A DNA stretch of 64,000 bases from Bradyrhizobium yuanmingense (lineage in GTDB: Bacteria > Pseudomonadota > Alphaproteobacteria > Rhizobiales > Xanthobacteraceae). Positions 43,805 to 51,984 of the stretch are shown in pieces (position 1 is the first letter of the stretch; the number at the start of each line of letters is the position of its first letter). The stretch is taken from positions 310,001-374,000 of the forward strand of contig NZ_FMAE01000001.1 of the NCBI RefSeq assembly GCF_900094575.1, read 5' to 3'. The position numbers and the translations under genes were made by a program. The notes under the pieces were generated by a model. That model did no database searches, was not told the DNA's origin, and was given only the letters and a program-made list of their open reading frames with translations.

Positions 43805-43862
43805 CTCGTGTCCCGGACAAGGGGCAGCGCGCCAGCGCTGCGTCGCAGAGCCGGGACACGAG
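43805..43862. terminator. Hairpin repeat, family G, between convergent genes
   Basis: Perfect 12-bp arms ctcgtgtcccgg (43805-43816) and ccgggacacgag (43851-43862). It starts 8 bp after the amidase stop and lies before the esterase stop on the other strand. It probably ends transcription on both strands although no T-run is present. Confidence 0.7.
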
Positions 43863-43911
43863 ACCTCACCTCCCGCTGGCCGCCTCCAGGCTGGGACGGT
43901 TGCTCGGTTCG

Positions 43912-45348
43912 CTATTTGGCGATCGGGCAGGAGCCGGGATTGGCGCAGCGAGGAGGCGTCGATCGCGTGGTGCCGGTCGCCTCCTCGGAGCTCGGCCCCA
44001 CCGCCCCGTTCAGAATGACCGAGACACGCCATCGATATGTTGTTTTCGGCGTCAGACCGGAATCCCCAAAGCTCGCGCCTGTCACGTCGCCAACCGCTTG
44101 GAACGCACCATCGGGTCCCGCACGCGAAACCCGGTAGGTCGTTCCGTCGTCTCCTGGAGACCAGGCCAGGTCAGCGCCGCTATCCGACGTATCGATCACC
44201 GTGAGCGACTGCGGCGCCGATAGCGAGGGCGCGGTCGCGCCGGCGGGCGCCGCGGCAGCGGCCGTGAGCGCATCCAGCATCGCCTTGATCGCCTTGATTT
44301 GCGATCCGGACTTCGTCACGTAGCTATCCTGATGGTTGACGTAACTCCACCAATCCCAACAGGCCTGCGGATTGCTTGGCCAGTATGGGCTGGTCTTGGT
44401 CTGCGGATAGAGAATGATCATTCGGTTCGTGTCCGCCCACTCATTGTAGCCGGCCTCATCCACGAATCTGCGTCCGATATCGGCGACGTCCTGCTTGCAT
44501 CCGTGGAGCGCGACGTGGACTCGACACGGACTGCCCTGCTCGCAATCCCTAGGTACGAACACATAGCCGGTATCGCCCATGCTCAGCGCATCGGGCAGAT
44601 GCGGCGTGGTATAGATCGATTGATCAAAGCTCTTCACCGAACCTGCAAGCTGCGCGGCATTGGGCGGATTCAGGCGGCCGTAAATATGCTGCAGGATGAC
44701 GCCGGCCTGGTCATAGCCGCATTGGTCGATATAGGGCGCCGTGTTGGCCTTGCAGTCGTTGAGCCCGGGTGCGCCCTGTTTCGCCACGACGAACGAGTGG
44801 CCCGCGCCGAGCGTGGCCTGATAGAACAAGTTGCCGCGATTAGCATCCCCCAGATAATGGCGATAGAAATCGGCGGCCGCATCGGTCGCGGCCTTGTCGA
44901 CGATCGCGTCATTGTAGCCGTGAAAGAGATAGATCTTCTGCCTGCCTACATTGCTGAGAGGGTCGATCTCGCCCGCTGCGGCCTTCGCGTCGGCCTTTGC
45001 CGTAAAATCCTTCGGATTCAGATCCGACGCCGGCCCTTTCATGCATGCACCCGTGGCCCGCCGGATCGGCCCCCAGTACCAGGTGACGGCGTCGAACGCG
45101 TCCGCCTTTGCGCACCAGTAAGGGCCGCCCGCGACCACACCGACGCCCTTGATCACCGACGACCATGCCGTGCCGAACTGAACGGCCATGAACGCGCCCG
45201 ACGAAATTCCCGAAATCGAACTCTCACCGATCGGCGCGCGATAGCGCCGCAACCCCTCCGCGGCGCACGATGACACGCCGAGAGCGGTTGTGAAGATCAG
45301 GACGCAAATCTGGGCGGCGGTGAATTGCCGCAAAACGGCCACGCGCAT
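43912..45348 (-). CDS. Secreted PHB-depolymerase-like esterase with fibronectin type III domain
   Basis: A 478-residue alpha/beta hydrolase related to short-chain polyhydroxyalkanoate depolymerases. The N-terminal 32 residues are a signal; VSSC at about 26-29 may be a lipobox. The lipase box GISSG holds the nucleophile Ser. HGYNDAIVD probably carries the catalytic Asp, and VHVALHGCKQ probably carries the catalytic or oxyanion His. A fibronectin type III domain is at about 375-460 (LTVIDTSDSGADLAWSPGDD, TTYRWRV), as in extracellular depolymerases. The upstream frame is open into aapM because of a frameshift there, but ATG 45348 with a signal peptide is the natural start. Confidence 0.87.
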   Translation of the reverse strand: MRVAVLRQFTAAQICVLIFTTALGVSSCAAEGLRRYRAPIGESSISGISSGAFMAVQFGTAWSSVIKGVGVVAGGPYWCAKADAFDAVTWYWGPIRRATGACMKGPASDLNPKDFTAKADAKAAAGEIDPLSNVGRQKIYLFHGYNDAIVDKAATDAAADFYRHYLGDANRGNLFYQATLGAGHSFVVAKQGAPGLNDCKANTAPYIDQCGYDQAGVILQHIYGRLNPPNAAQLAGSVKSFDQSIYTTPHLPDALSMGDTGYVFVPRDCEQGSPCRVHVALHGCKQDVADIGRRFVDEAGYNEWADTNRMIILYPQTKTSPYWPSNPQACWDWWSYVNHQDSYVTKSGSQIKAIKAMLDALTAAAAAPAGATAPSLSAPQSLTVIDTSDSGADLAWSPGDDGTTYRVSRAGPDGAFQAVGDVTGASFGDSGLTPKTTYRWRVSVILNGAVGPSSEEATGTTRSTPPRCANPGSCPIAK

Positions 45349-45448
45349 GACAGCCTCGCCAAGTCGACCGCAGGAGCAACCTCTGGTATTAGAGATCAAG
45401 ATCGGAAATCGGCGCAAGCGCAAACAAGCGGCACCAAACGAGAAACCG

Positions 45449-46557
45449 TCACTTCGGCGTTGTCGGCGCCTCCAGGTCCGGCTGTAGCGCGACATCGCGA
45501 AACAGAAGACGAAGTAGATCGCGGCCACGAAGATGTAGACCTCGACCGAAAACTGCTGCCAGGCGGGATCGATGATCGCGGTCTTCGCCGTCGTCAGCAG
45601 GTCGAAGATGCCGATGATCAGCACCAGGCTGGTGTCCTTGAAGAAGGCGATGAAGGTGTTGACCAGCGGCGGGATGACGTGGCGGATAGCCTGCGGCAGG
45701 ATGATCAGCCGGTGCTTGCGCCAGTAGGACAGGCCGAGCGCGTCGGCGGCTTCATATTGCCCGCGCGGCACGGCCTGAAGCCCGCCGCGGATCACTTCGG
45801 CGAGGTAAGCACCGGCGAACAGGATGATCGCGATCTGTGCGCGCAGCAGCTTGTCGATGTTGAATCCGGCCGGCATGAATAGCGGAAACATCACGCTCGC
45901 CATGAACAGCAGGCTCACCAGCGGCACGCCGCGGATCAGCTCGACATAGAGCACGCTGAGCGAGCGGATCGCCGGCAGCTTCGAGCGCCGCCCGAGCGCG
46001 ACCAGGATACCGAGCGGAAAGCCGACAGCGAGGCCGAACGTCGCCAGGATCAGCGTCACGGGCAAGCCGCCCCAGCGGTCCTGCGAGACGAAGGACAGGC
46101 CGAGCACGCCGCCCCACATCAGCACGCTGATCACCGCCAGTGCACCGATCCAGAGATAGACCAGCTCGCGCCGCCACAGCGCGCGGCGGGTCGAGAGGTA
46201 GTACAGTGCGATGAACAGCACGACCGACAGTGCCGGCCGCCACTGCTCGTCGAACGGATAGGTGCCGAACAGGATGAAGCGATACTTCTCGGGGACGATG
46301 GCCCAGCAGGCGCCGAGGCCACGCGCGGCGCGACAGGCGCTGGAATCGTTGGTGGGCGTCAGCCAGACCGCATTGGCGATGCCCCATTGCACGAAGCTGA
46401 AAATGCCCTTGGCGAGCAGCACCATTAGCAGAACGGTGATGATCCCATTCGGGATCGAGGAGAACAGGTTCTTGCGCAGCCAGTGCAGCACCGGATTGCC
46501 CAGCTGCGGTCGGCGGGCGGTCCGGGGTGCATCGGGGATGTCCGTGATCGCGGTCAT
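45449..46557 (-). CDS. aapM: General L-amino acid ABC transporter permease AapM, frameshifted near its 3' end
   Basis: A polar amino acid permease of about 369 residues. AGAYLAEVIRGGLQAVPRGQ, the EAADALGLS loop and LPQAIRHVIPPLVN are typical of the His/Glu/Gln/Arg permease family, and the long N-terminal membrane region is AapM-like. After SRYSR the frame is lost by one base near 45478-45481. One added base would give SRxLEAPTTPK and a stop at 45449-45451, fitting the family end SRYSxxLE. As read, the frame runs on into the esterase gene and gives an 881-residue fusion. Only the last 9 or so residues of the permease are affected. AapQ ends 3 bp upstream. Confidence 0.82.
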
Positions 46558-46559
46558 GA

Positions 46560-47741
46560 TCAGCGCTCCACCAGCGCGATGCGCGCATTGTACCAGTTCA
46601 TGAAGAAGCTGATCGAAAGGCTGATGGTCAGGAACACCGCCATGATCAGCGCGATAGCTTCGATGGCCTGTCCGGTCTGATTCAGCGTTGTGTTGGCGAT
46701 CGAGACCACGTCCTGGTAGCCGATCGCGACCGCGAGCGAGGAGTTCTTGGTCAGGTTGAGATACTGGCTCGTCATCGGCGGCACGATGACGCGCAGCGCC
46801 TGCGGCAAGATGATCTGCCGCAGCATGAAGCTGCGACGCAGGCCGAGTGCGTTGGCGGCATCCCATTGCCCGCGTGGCACCGACTGGATGCCGCTGCGCA
46901 CGATCTCGGCGATGAAGGCGGAGGTGTAGGTCACCAGTGCGATCAGCAGCGCGAAGTATTCCGGCGCGAGCGTCAGCCCGCCGACGAAATTGAAGCCGCG
47001 CAGCTGCGGCCACTCGACCGTCCAGGACGCGCCGAGCACCAGCGAGACCGCCGCCGGCACCACGACGATGAGGCCGAGCGCAGACGGCCAGGCCGGCCGC
47101 GGCTTGCCGTCGCGCATCTGCTGTGCGACCAACCAGCGACGGAAGAGGAAGAACACCGCACAGCCCAGCACCGCGGTGCCGAGCACCGTGAGTTGCGGCG
47201 GACCGAACGGGATCGCAGGCAGGATCAGGCCGCGATTGGACAGGAATATGCCCTCGACGGGCCGCCAGGCGGCACGTGCAGCCGGCAGCGCCTGCATCAG
47301 CACGTACCAGAACAGCAGCTGGAGCAGCAGCGGGATGTCGCGGAGCGTTTCAACATAGACCGCGGCAAGCCGCGACAGCAACCAATTGGCCGACAGCCGC
47401 GAGATCCCGATCAGGGTGCCGAGGATCGTCGCGAGCACGATACCGATCACGGCGACGCGCAAGGTGTTGGCGACGCCGACGACGAAGGCCCAGAGGTAGG
47501 TATCCCCAGGATTGTAGGCGAGCAGGTTGTCGGCAATCGGCATACCGGCCTCACGGCCGAGAAAAGCGAAGCCGGTCGTAATGCGGCGGGCCGACAGATT
47601 GGTGACGGTATTGGACCAGAGGAAGGCGATCACTGCGATCGCGATGCCGACCACCAGGACCTGCCAGAACAGGCCCTTCAATTGGTTGCGGCCGAGCACG
47701 AAGCGGCGGCGCGGCGGCGGCCTGGGATGATCGGCGGTCAC
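46560..47741 (-). CDS. aapQ: General L-amino acid ABC transporter permease AapQ
   Basis: A polar amino acid permease of about 393 residues. NLSARRITTGFAFLGREAGMPI (about 46-67) is characteristic of AapQ, and SAFIAEIVRSGIQSVPRGQW with EAANALGL-type loop and LPQALRVIVPPMTSQYL is the ATPase-contact region. The proposed start is GTG at 47741 (VTADHPRPPPRRR). An ATG at 47831 is possible but would put the operator palindromes inside the coding region. It is divergent from the RpiR regulator. No aapP ATPase gene is next to it. Confidence 0.87.
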   Translation of the reverse strand: MTADHPRPPPRRRFVLGRNQLKGLFWQVLVVGIAIAVIAFLWSNTVTNLSARRITTGFAFLGREAGMPIADNLLAYNPGDTYLWAFVVGVANTLRVAVIGIVLATILGTLIGISRLSANWLLSRLAAVYVETLRDIPLLLQLLFWYVLMQALPAARAAWRPVEGIFLSNRGLILPAIPFGPPQLTVLGTAVLGCAVFFLFRRWLVAQQMRDGKPRPAWPSALGLIVVVPAAVSLVLGASWTVEWPQLRGFNFVGGLTLAPEYFALLIALVTYTSAFIAEIVRSGIQSVPRGQWDAANALGLRRSFMLRQIILPQALRVIVPPMTSQYLNLTKNSSLAVAIGYQDVVSIANTTLNQTGQAIEAIALIMAVFLTISLSISFFMNWYNARIALVER

Positions 47742-47792
47742 AGCACAAAAATCCTTCGTCGAATGCAGCGGTTTCCGGCGACGCACGTCAAC

Positions 47793-47831
47793 TGTTGCAT
47801 CGAACTCAGATTCATGCAACAAATGTTTCAT
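47793..47831. promoter_or_regulatory. Repeated half-sites between aapQ and rpiR, probable RpiR operator
   Basis: Three half-sites are seen: gttgcat (47794-47800), atgcaac (47814-47820) and gtttcat (47825-47831). The first two form tgttgcat-N13-atgcaaca with perfect arms. The last two form atgcaac-aaat-gtttcat with one mismatch. Half-site centres are 20 and 11 bp apart, that is about two turns and one turn. The last overlaps the rpiR start codon, so binding should repress the regulator itself and aapQM. Confidence 0.65.
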
Positions 47832-48702
47832 GGCCGAGCCCGCGAAATCCTCGCCCTTGAGCGAACTGCGCATCGCATTGCCGTCGCTCCCCCTGCGCTT
47901 ACAGGAGGTCGGCCGTTTCGTCGCCGCCAACGACTACGATGCCACCACCCGCTCGATGCGCGATCTCGCAGCGGAAGCCGGTGCCGATCCCGCCGCGTTC
48001 ACGCGGCTTGCGAAAGCGATCGGCTATTCCGGATGGGACGAGCTGCGTGCGGCGCTGACCGAGGCGCGGCGGCCGTCCCAGACCGCGCCCTTCTCCGGCC
48101 GCACAAGAGGCCGCCGTCACGGGCCGAACGCCGATGTTACGCTCATCCTCGACAAGCTCGAGGCCGAGGCCGCCGGCCTTCCGCGCATCCCGGCACAGCC
48201 GATCGCGGAAGCGGCGCGCGCGCTGCACGAGTCCAAGCGGATCTGGATCGCGGGCTATCGCAGCTGCCGCAGCGTCGCGGAACTCCTGAACTACGAGCTG
48301 CGCCTGTTCCGGCCCGAACAGGTGCAGCTCGTCGGCACGTCCGGGCCCGACGACCTCGATCTCGGCGCGTTCCGGCCCAGCGAAGCCGTCATCGTCATCG
48401 GCTTCCTGCCTTACACGCATGCGAGCGTCCGCGTCTCGCAGGCCGCGCATCGCAGCGGCGCGACGCTGATCGCGATTGCGGACAGCCTGTCGGCACCGAT
48501 GGCCGAAGGCGCCGACCATGTGCTGCTGTTCGAGGCAGCCTCCTCGCCCGGCTTTTTCCCCAGTCTCACGGGCGCGATCGCGATCGCGCAGTCGCTCGCG
48601 GCGGTCACATTCTCGCTCGGCGGCGCCGCCGCGAAGAAGCGGCTGGAAAACACCGAGGCGCGGCTCACTGCTGCCTCCACCTACGTCCCGGAGAAAGGTT
48701 GA
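47830..48702 (+). CDS. MurR/RpiR family transcriptional regulator
   Basis: A 290-residue regulator. The N-terminal helix-turn-helix is at about 18-75 (RSMRDLAAEAGADPAAFTRLAKAIG). The SIS ligand domain runs from about 125 to 265 (RIWIAGYRSCRSVAELLNY, EAVIVIGFLPYTHASVRV). SIS domains usually bind phosphosugars, but members next to amino-acid genes also exist. It is followed 3 bp later by the aminotransferase gene and is divergent from aapQM, so it is the likely local regulator. The start codon lies inside a probable operator. Confidence 0.9.
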   Translation: MAEPAKSSPLSELRIALPSLPLRLQEVGRFVAANDYDATTRSMRDLAAEAGADPAAFTRLAKAIGYSGWDELRAALTEARRPSQTAPFSGRTRGRRHGPNADVTLILDKLEAEAAGLPRIPAQPIAEAARALHESKRIWIAGYRSCRSVAELLNYELRLFRPEQVQLVGTSGPDDLDLGAFRPSEAVIVIGFLPYTHASVRVSQAAHRSGATLIAIADSLSAPMAEGADHVLLFEAASSPGFFPSLTGAIAIAQSLAAVTFSLGGAAAKKRLENTEARLTAASTYVPEKG

Positions 48703-48705
48703 CCC

Positions 48706-50055
48706 ATGAGCACTCGCACCAGCCGCGTGCTGCATCGCTCGCTGCGCGAAACCCCGCCAAAGGCGATCGGCGGCGAGGGCGTTTATCTCTTCGCCGAGGA
48801 CGGACGTCGCATCATCGATGCCTCCGGCGGGGCGGCGGTCTCCTGCCTCGGCCACCAGCATCCGCGCGTGATCGCGGCGATGGCCAAGCAGGCGTCCACC
48901 CTCGCCTATGCGCATACGGCTTTCTTCTCCTCCGAGCCGGCGGAAGCACTTGCTGAAACACTGGTCGGACACGAGCCCGGCGGGCTCGCCTACGCCTATT
49001 TCGTCAGCGGCGGATCGGAGGCGATCGAAGCCAGCATCAAGCTGGCGCGGCAATATTTCATCGAGCGCGGCGAACCGCAGCGGCAGCACTTCATCGCGCG
49101 GCGGCAGAGCTATCACGGCAACACGCTCGGCGCGCTCGCCGCCGGCGGCAATGCCTGGCGTCGCGCTCCCTATGCGCCGCTGCTCTCGACCGCTTTCAGC
49201 CACGTCACGCCGGCGTTCGCCTATCGCGAGAAGCGCGAGGGCGAGTCGGACGCGCGGTTCGTCGCGCGCCTCGCCGCCGACCTCGAAGCCGAGTTCCAGC
49301 GGCTCGGCCCCGACACCGTCGCCGCCTTCCTCGCCGAGCCCGTCGTCGGCGCCACCGCCGGCGCCGTGACCGCCCCGGACGGCTACTTCAAAGCGATGCG
49401 CGAGATCTGCGACCGTCACGGTGCGCTGCTCATTCTCGACGAGGTCATGTGCGGCATGGGCCGCACCGGCACGATGCATGCGTGGGAGCAAGAAGGTCTC
49501 GCCCCCGACATCCAGGCGATCGCAAAGGGGCTCGGCGGCGGCTATCAGCCGATCGGTGCGATGCTGGCAAGCGGCAAGATCATCGACACCATCCGCGCAG
49601 GCTCGGGCGCGTTCCAGCACGGCCACACTTATCTGGCGCATCCCCTCGCCTGCGCTGCGGCGCTCGCGGTGCAGGATGTGATCCGCGAGGATGGCCTGCT
49701 CGACCGCGTGAAGGAGCGCGGCAAGCAGCTCGAGCAGCGCCTGACCGAACGCTTCGGCAATCATCGCCATGTCGGCGACATCAGGGGCCGCGGCCTGTTC
49801 TGGGCGATCGAGCTGGTCGCCGATCGCGCTACCCGCACCTCGTTCGATCCGGCCCTCAAGCTGCACCAGAAGATCAAGGCGGAGGCCTTTGCCGGTGGCC
49901 TCGGCTGCTATCCCACCGGTGGTACCGTCGATGGCGTGCGCGGCGACCACGTGCTGCTGGCACCGCCCTATATCGCCTCGGCGGACGAAATCGACCTGAT
50001 CGTCGACAAGCTGGGCACGGCCGTCGACAGCGTGTTGCGTAGTGTCAATCAGTGA
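48706..50055 (+). CDS. Class III PLP-dependent aminotransferase
   Basis: A 449-residue omega-type aminotransferase. DASGGAAVSCLGHQHPRV is near 45-62, the phosphate-binding SGGSEAIEASIKLAR near 104, the Asp that holds the PLP nitrogen is in LLILDEVMCGMGR, and the PLP lysine is in AIAKGLGGGYQPIGAM. Class III enzymes act on amino groups away from the alpha carbon or on alpha-amino acids with keto-acid acceptors. In the operon with an amino-acid binding protein and a racemase-like protein it probably starts breakdown of the imported amino acid. Confidence 0.9.
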   Translation: MSTRTSRVLHRSLRETPPKAIGGEGVYLFAEDGRRIIDASGGAAVSCLGHQHPRVIAAMAKQASTLAYAHTAFFSSEPAEALAETLVGHEPGGLAYAYFVSGGSEAIEASIKLARQYFIERGEPQRQHFIARRQSYHGNTLGALAAGGNAWRRAPYAPLLSTAFSHVTPAFAYREKREGESDARFVARLAADLEAEFQRLGPDTVAAFLAEPVVGATAGAVTAPDGYFKAMREICDRHGALLILDEVMCGMGRTGTMHAWEQEGLAPDIQAIAKGLGGGYQPIGAMLASGKIIDTIRAGSGAFQHGHTYLAHPLACAAALAVQDVIREDGLLDRVKERGKQLEQRLTERFGNHRHVGDIRGRGLFWAIELVADRATRTSFDPALKLHQKIKAEAFAGGLGCYPTGGTVDGVRGDHVLLAPPYIASADEIDLIVDKLGTAVDSVLRSVNQ

Positions 50056-50067
50056 GGGGAGAGTAGT

Positions 50068-51078
50068 ATGAGGAAAGTGGTTATCGCAGCGGGCCTGCTC
50101 GCGGCATCGACGGTGATCGCAGCGGCGGCGACGCTCGATACGGTGAAGAGCCGCGGCACGCTGGTGTGTGGCGTCAGTGCCGGTTTTGCCGGCTTCTCGG
50201 CGCCGGACTCGCAAGGCAATTACAGGGGTCTCGACGTCGATTATTGCCGCGCGCTGGCGGCCGGCGTGCTCGGCGATCCTACCAAGGTGCGCTACGTCTC
50301 GCTGACGGCTCAGAACCGCTTCACCGCTCTGCAATCGGGCGAGATCGACGTGCTCTATCGCAACTCGACGCAGACCTATTTGCGCGGCGCGACGCTGGGC
50401 CTGCGGCAGGGTCCGATCAACTTCTACGACGGCCAGGGTTTTGTCGTGAAGAAGGACCTCGGCGTCAAGGAGCTGAAGGACCTCAAGGGCGCCACCGTCT
50501 GCGTCGCGCAGGGCACCACGCACGAGGTCACGCTCGGCGATTACGGCCGCGCCAACGGCATCGACTGGAAGCCCCTGGTGTTCGACCGCGTCGACACAAT
50601 GTACCAGACCTTCTTCGGCGGCCGCTGCGATGCGATGACCCAGGACGCTTCGGCCCTCGCCGGCGCGGTGACCACGGCCGCGCCGAACGCAGCCGACTAC
50701 ATTGTGCTGCCGCAGACCATCAGTAAGGAGCCGCTCGGACCCTTCACCCGCAACGGCGACGAGGTCTGGAGCGACATCATCGCCTGGCTGCATTACGGCC
50801 TGATCGAGGCCGAGGAGCTCGGCGTCACGCAAGCCAATGTCGAGGAGATGACGAAGTCGCAAACGCCTGCGATCCAGCGGCTGCTGGGGGCCAGCGGCGA
50901 CCTCGGCTCGCGGCTCGGGCTCGACAACAAATGGCTGGTCAAGGCGATCAAGGCCGGCGGCAATTACGGCGAGATTTTCGAGCGCAATGTCGGCAAGGCC
51001 AGCCCGCTCAAGCTCGATCGCGGCCTCAACGGCCTCTGGAGCAAAGGCGGCTTGATGTACGCCATTCCGTTCAAGTAA
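50068..51078 (+). CDS. aapJ: Amino acid ABC transporter substrate-binding protein AapJ
   Basis: A 336-residue periplasmic binding protein of the general L-amino acid (AapJ) type. A signal peptide covers about residues 1-21 (VVIAAGLLAASTVIAAA). AapJ motifs are VKSRGTLVCGVSAGFAGFSA, YRGLDVDYCRALAAGVLGD and DVLYRNSTQTYLR. It would deliver ligand to AapQM, encoded on the other strand some 2.3 kb away; the set is thus split around the RpiR regulator. Start supported by gaggggagagtagt. Confidence 0.92.
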   Translation: MRKVVIAAGLLAASTVIAAAATLDTVKSRGTLVCGVSAGFAGFSAPDSQGNYRGLDVDYCRALAAGVLGDPTKVRYVSLTAQNRFTALQSGEIDVLYRNSTQTYLRGATLGLRQGPINFYDGQGFVVKKDLGVKELKDLKGATVCVAQGTTHEVTLGDYGRANGIDWKPLVFDRVDTMYQTFFGGRCDAMTQDASALAGAVTTAAPNAADYIVLPQTISKEPLGPFTRNGDEVWSDIIAWLHYGLIEAEELGVTQANVEEMTKSQTPAIQRLLGASGDLGSRLGLDNKWLVKAIKAGGNYGEIFERNVGKASPLKLDRGLNGLWSKGGLMYAIPFK

Positions 51079-51085
51079 GGGAGTT

Positions 51086-51225
51086 CACCTCTCCCCGCTT
51101 GCGGGGAGAGGTCGGATTGCGCAGCAATCCGGGTGAGGGGGAGTTTCCGCGCGTCCAACTCTCACCTTTTTGTGCCGAGAGAGCCCCTCACCCCCGACCC
51201 TCTCCCCGTACGAACGGGGAGAGGG
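51086..51225. repeat. Intergenic inverted repeat, family E
   Basis: Two hairpins, cctctccccgcttgcggggagagg (51088-51111) and ctctccccgtacgaacggggagag (about 51200-51223), flank gggtgagggg and cccctcaccc, which also pair. It lies between aapJ and the racemase-like gene on the same strand and leaves only 21 bp before the next ATG. Confidence 0.88.
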
Positions 51226-51246
51226 AGAAGAAGCATCGAGCCCCCC

Positions 51247-51885
51247 ATGCGCATCGCCCTTATCCACGCCCTCAAGCATTCCATCGCCCCGATCGAGGCA
51301 GCGTTTGCGCAGGCGTGGCCCGAGGCGCGGCTGATGAACCTGCTTGACGACAGTCTCTCGGCGGATCTCGCCCGCGACGGGCAACTCAACGATGCCATGA
51401 CGGAACGGTTCCTCGCGCTCGGCGACTATGCAGCGGCGACGGGAGCGGATGGAATCCTGTTCACCTGCTCCGCCTTCGGCCCGTGCATCGAGGCCGTCGC
51501 GCGCGCGCATGCGTCGATGCCGGTGCTGAAGCCGAACGAGGCCATGATCGACAGGGCGGTGACCATGGGCCGGCGCATCGGCCTGCTCTCGACCTTTCCG
51601 CCGACGCTGGCGTCGATGCCGCCCGAGTTTCCCGCCTCCGTCGAGGTGGTGCCGAAGCTCGCCGACGGCGCGCTGGCCGCGCTCGACCGCGGCGACCGCG
51701 CCACGCATGACCGGCTGATCGCGGAGGCCTCACGGAGCTTGCGCGATTGCGACGTCATCGCGCTGGCGCAATTCAGCATCGCCGCGACGGCGCCGCTGGT
51801 CGCGGAGGCCGCCGGCCGCCCCGTCGTGACCACGCCGGACAGCGCGGTCGAAAAGCTGATGAAGCTGCTGAAGGCGAAGGGTTAA
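51247..51885 (+). CDS. Aspartate/glutamate racemase-family protein with one catalytic cysteine
   Basis: A 212-residue protein of the Asp/Glu/hydantoin racemase superfamily. The first catalytic cysteine is in GILFTCSAFGP (about Cys75). The second, normally in a GCT-like motif, is missing; the matching place reads CDVIALAQFSIAATAP. Single-cysteine members include decarboxylases such as arylmalonate decarboxylase, which keeps the other cysteine. The reaction here is therefore unclear. No good ribosome site is seen; the nearest purine stretch (gagggagaag) is part of the preceding repeat, 17 or more bases away. Confidence 0.83.
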   Translation: MRIALIHALKHSIAPIEAAFAQAWPEARLMNLLDDSLSADLARDGQLNDAMTERFLALGDYAAATGADGILFTCSAFGPCIEAVARAHASMPVLKPNEAMIDRAVTMGRRIGLLSTFPPTLASMPPEFPASVEVVPKLADGALAALDRGDRATHDRLIAEASRSLRDCDVIALAQFSIAATAPLVAEAAGRPVVTTPDSAVEKLMKLLKAKG

Positions 51886-51984
51886 AGCGCGATGCGATTA
51901 GGATGGATCGTCATCGCGCTTTAGGTTATTGTTTGAGCATGATCTTTTCGGAAAACCGCCATGCACTTTTCCGGATCATGCTCT
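51884..51984. repeat. Intergenic inverted repeat, family F, reaching from stop codon to stop codon
   Basis: Two hairpins: aaagcgcgatg/catcgcgcttt (51884-51922) and gagcatgatc/gatcatgctc (51935-51983), with ttttcggaaaa inside. The left end lies in the TAA of the racemase-like gene and the right end in the TAG of the TetR gene, which converge on it. I recognise this as a common dispersed sequence of Bradyrhizobium-type genomes. Confidence 0.85.
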
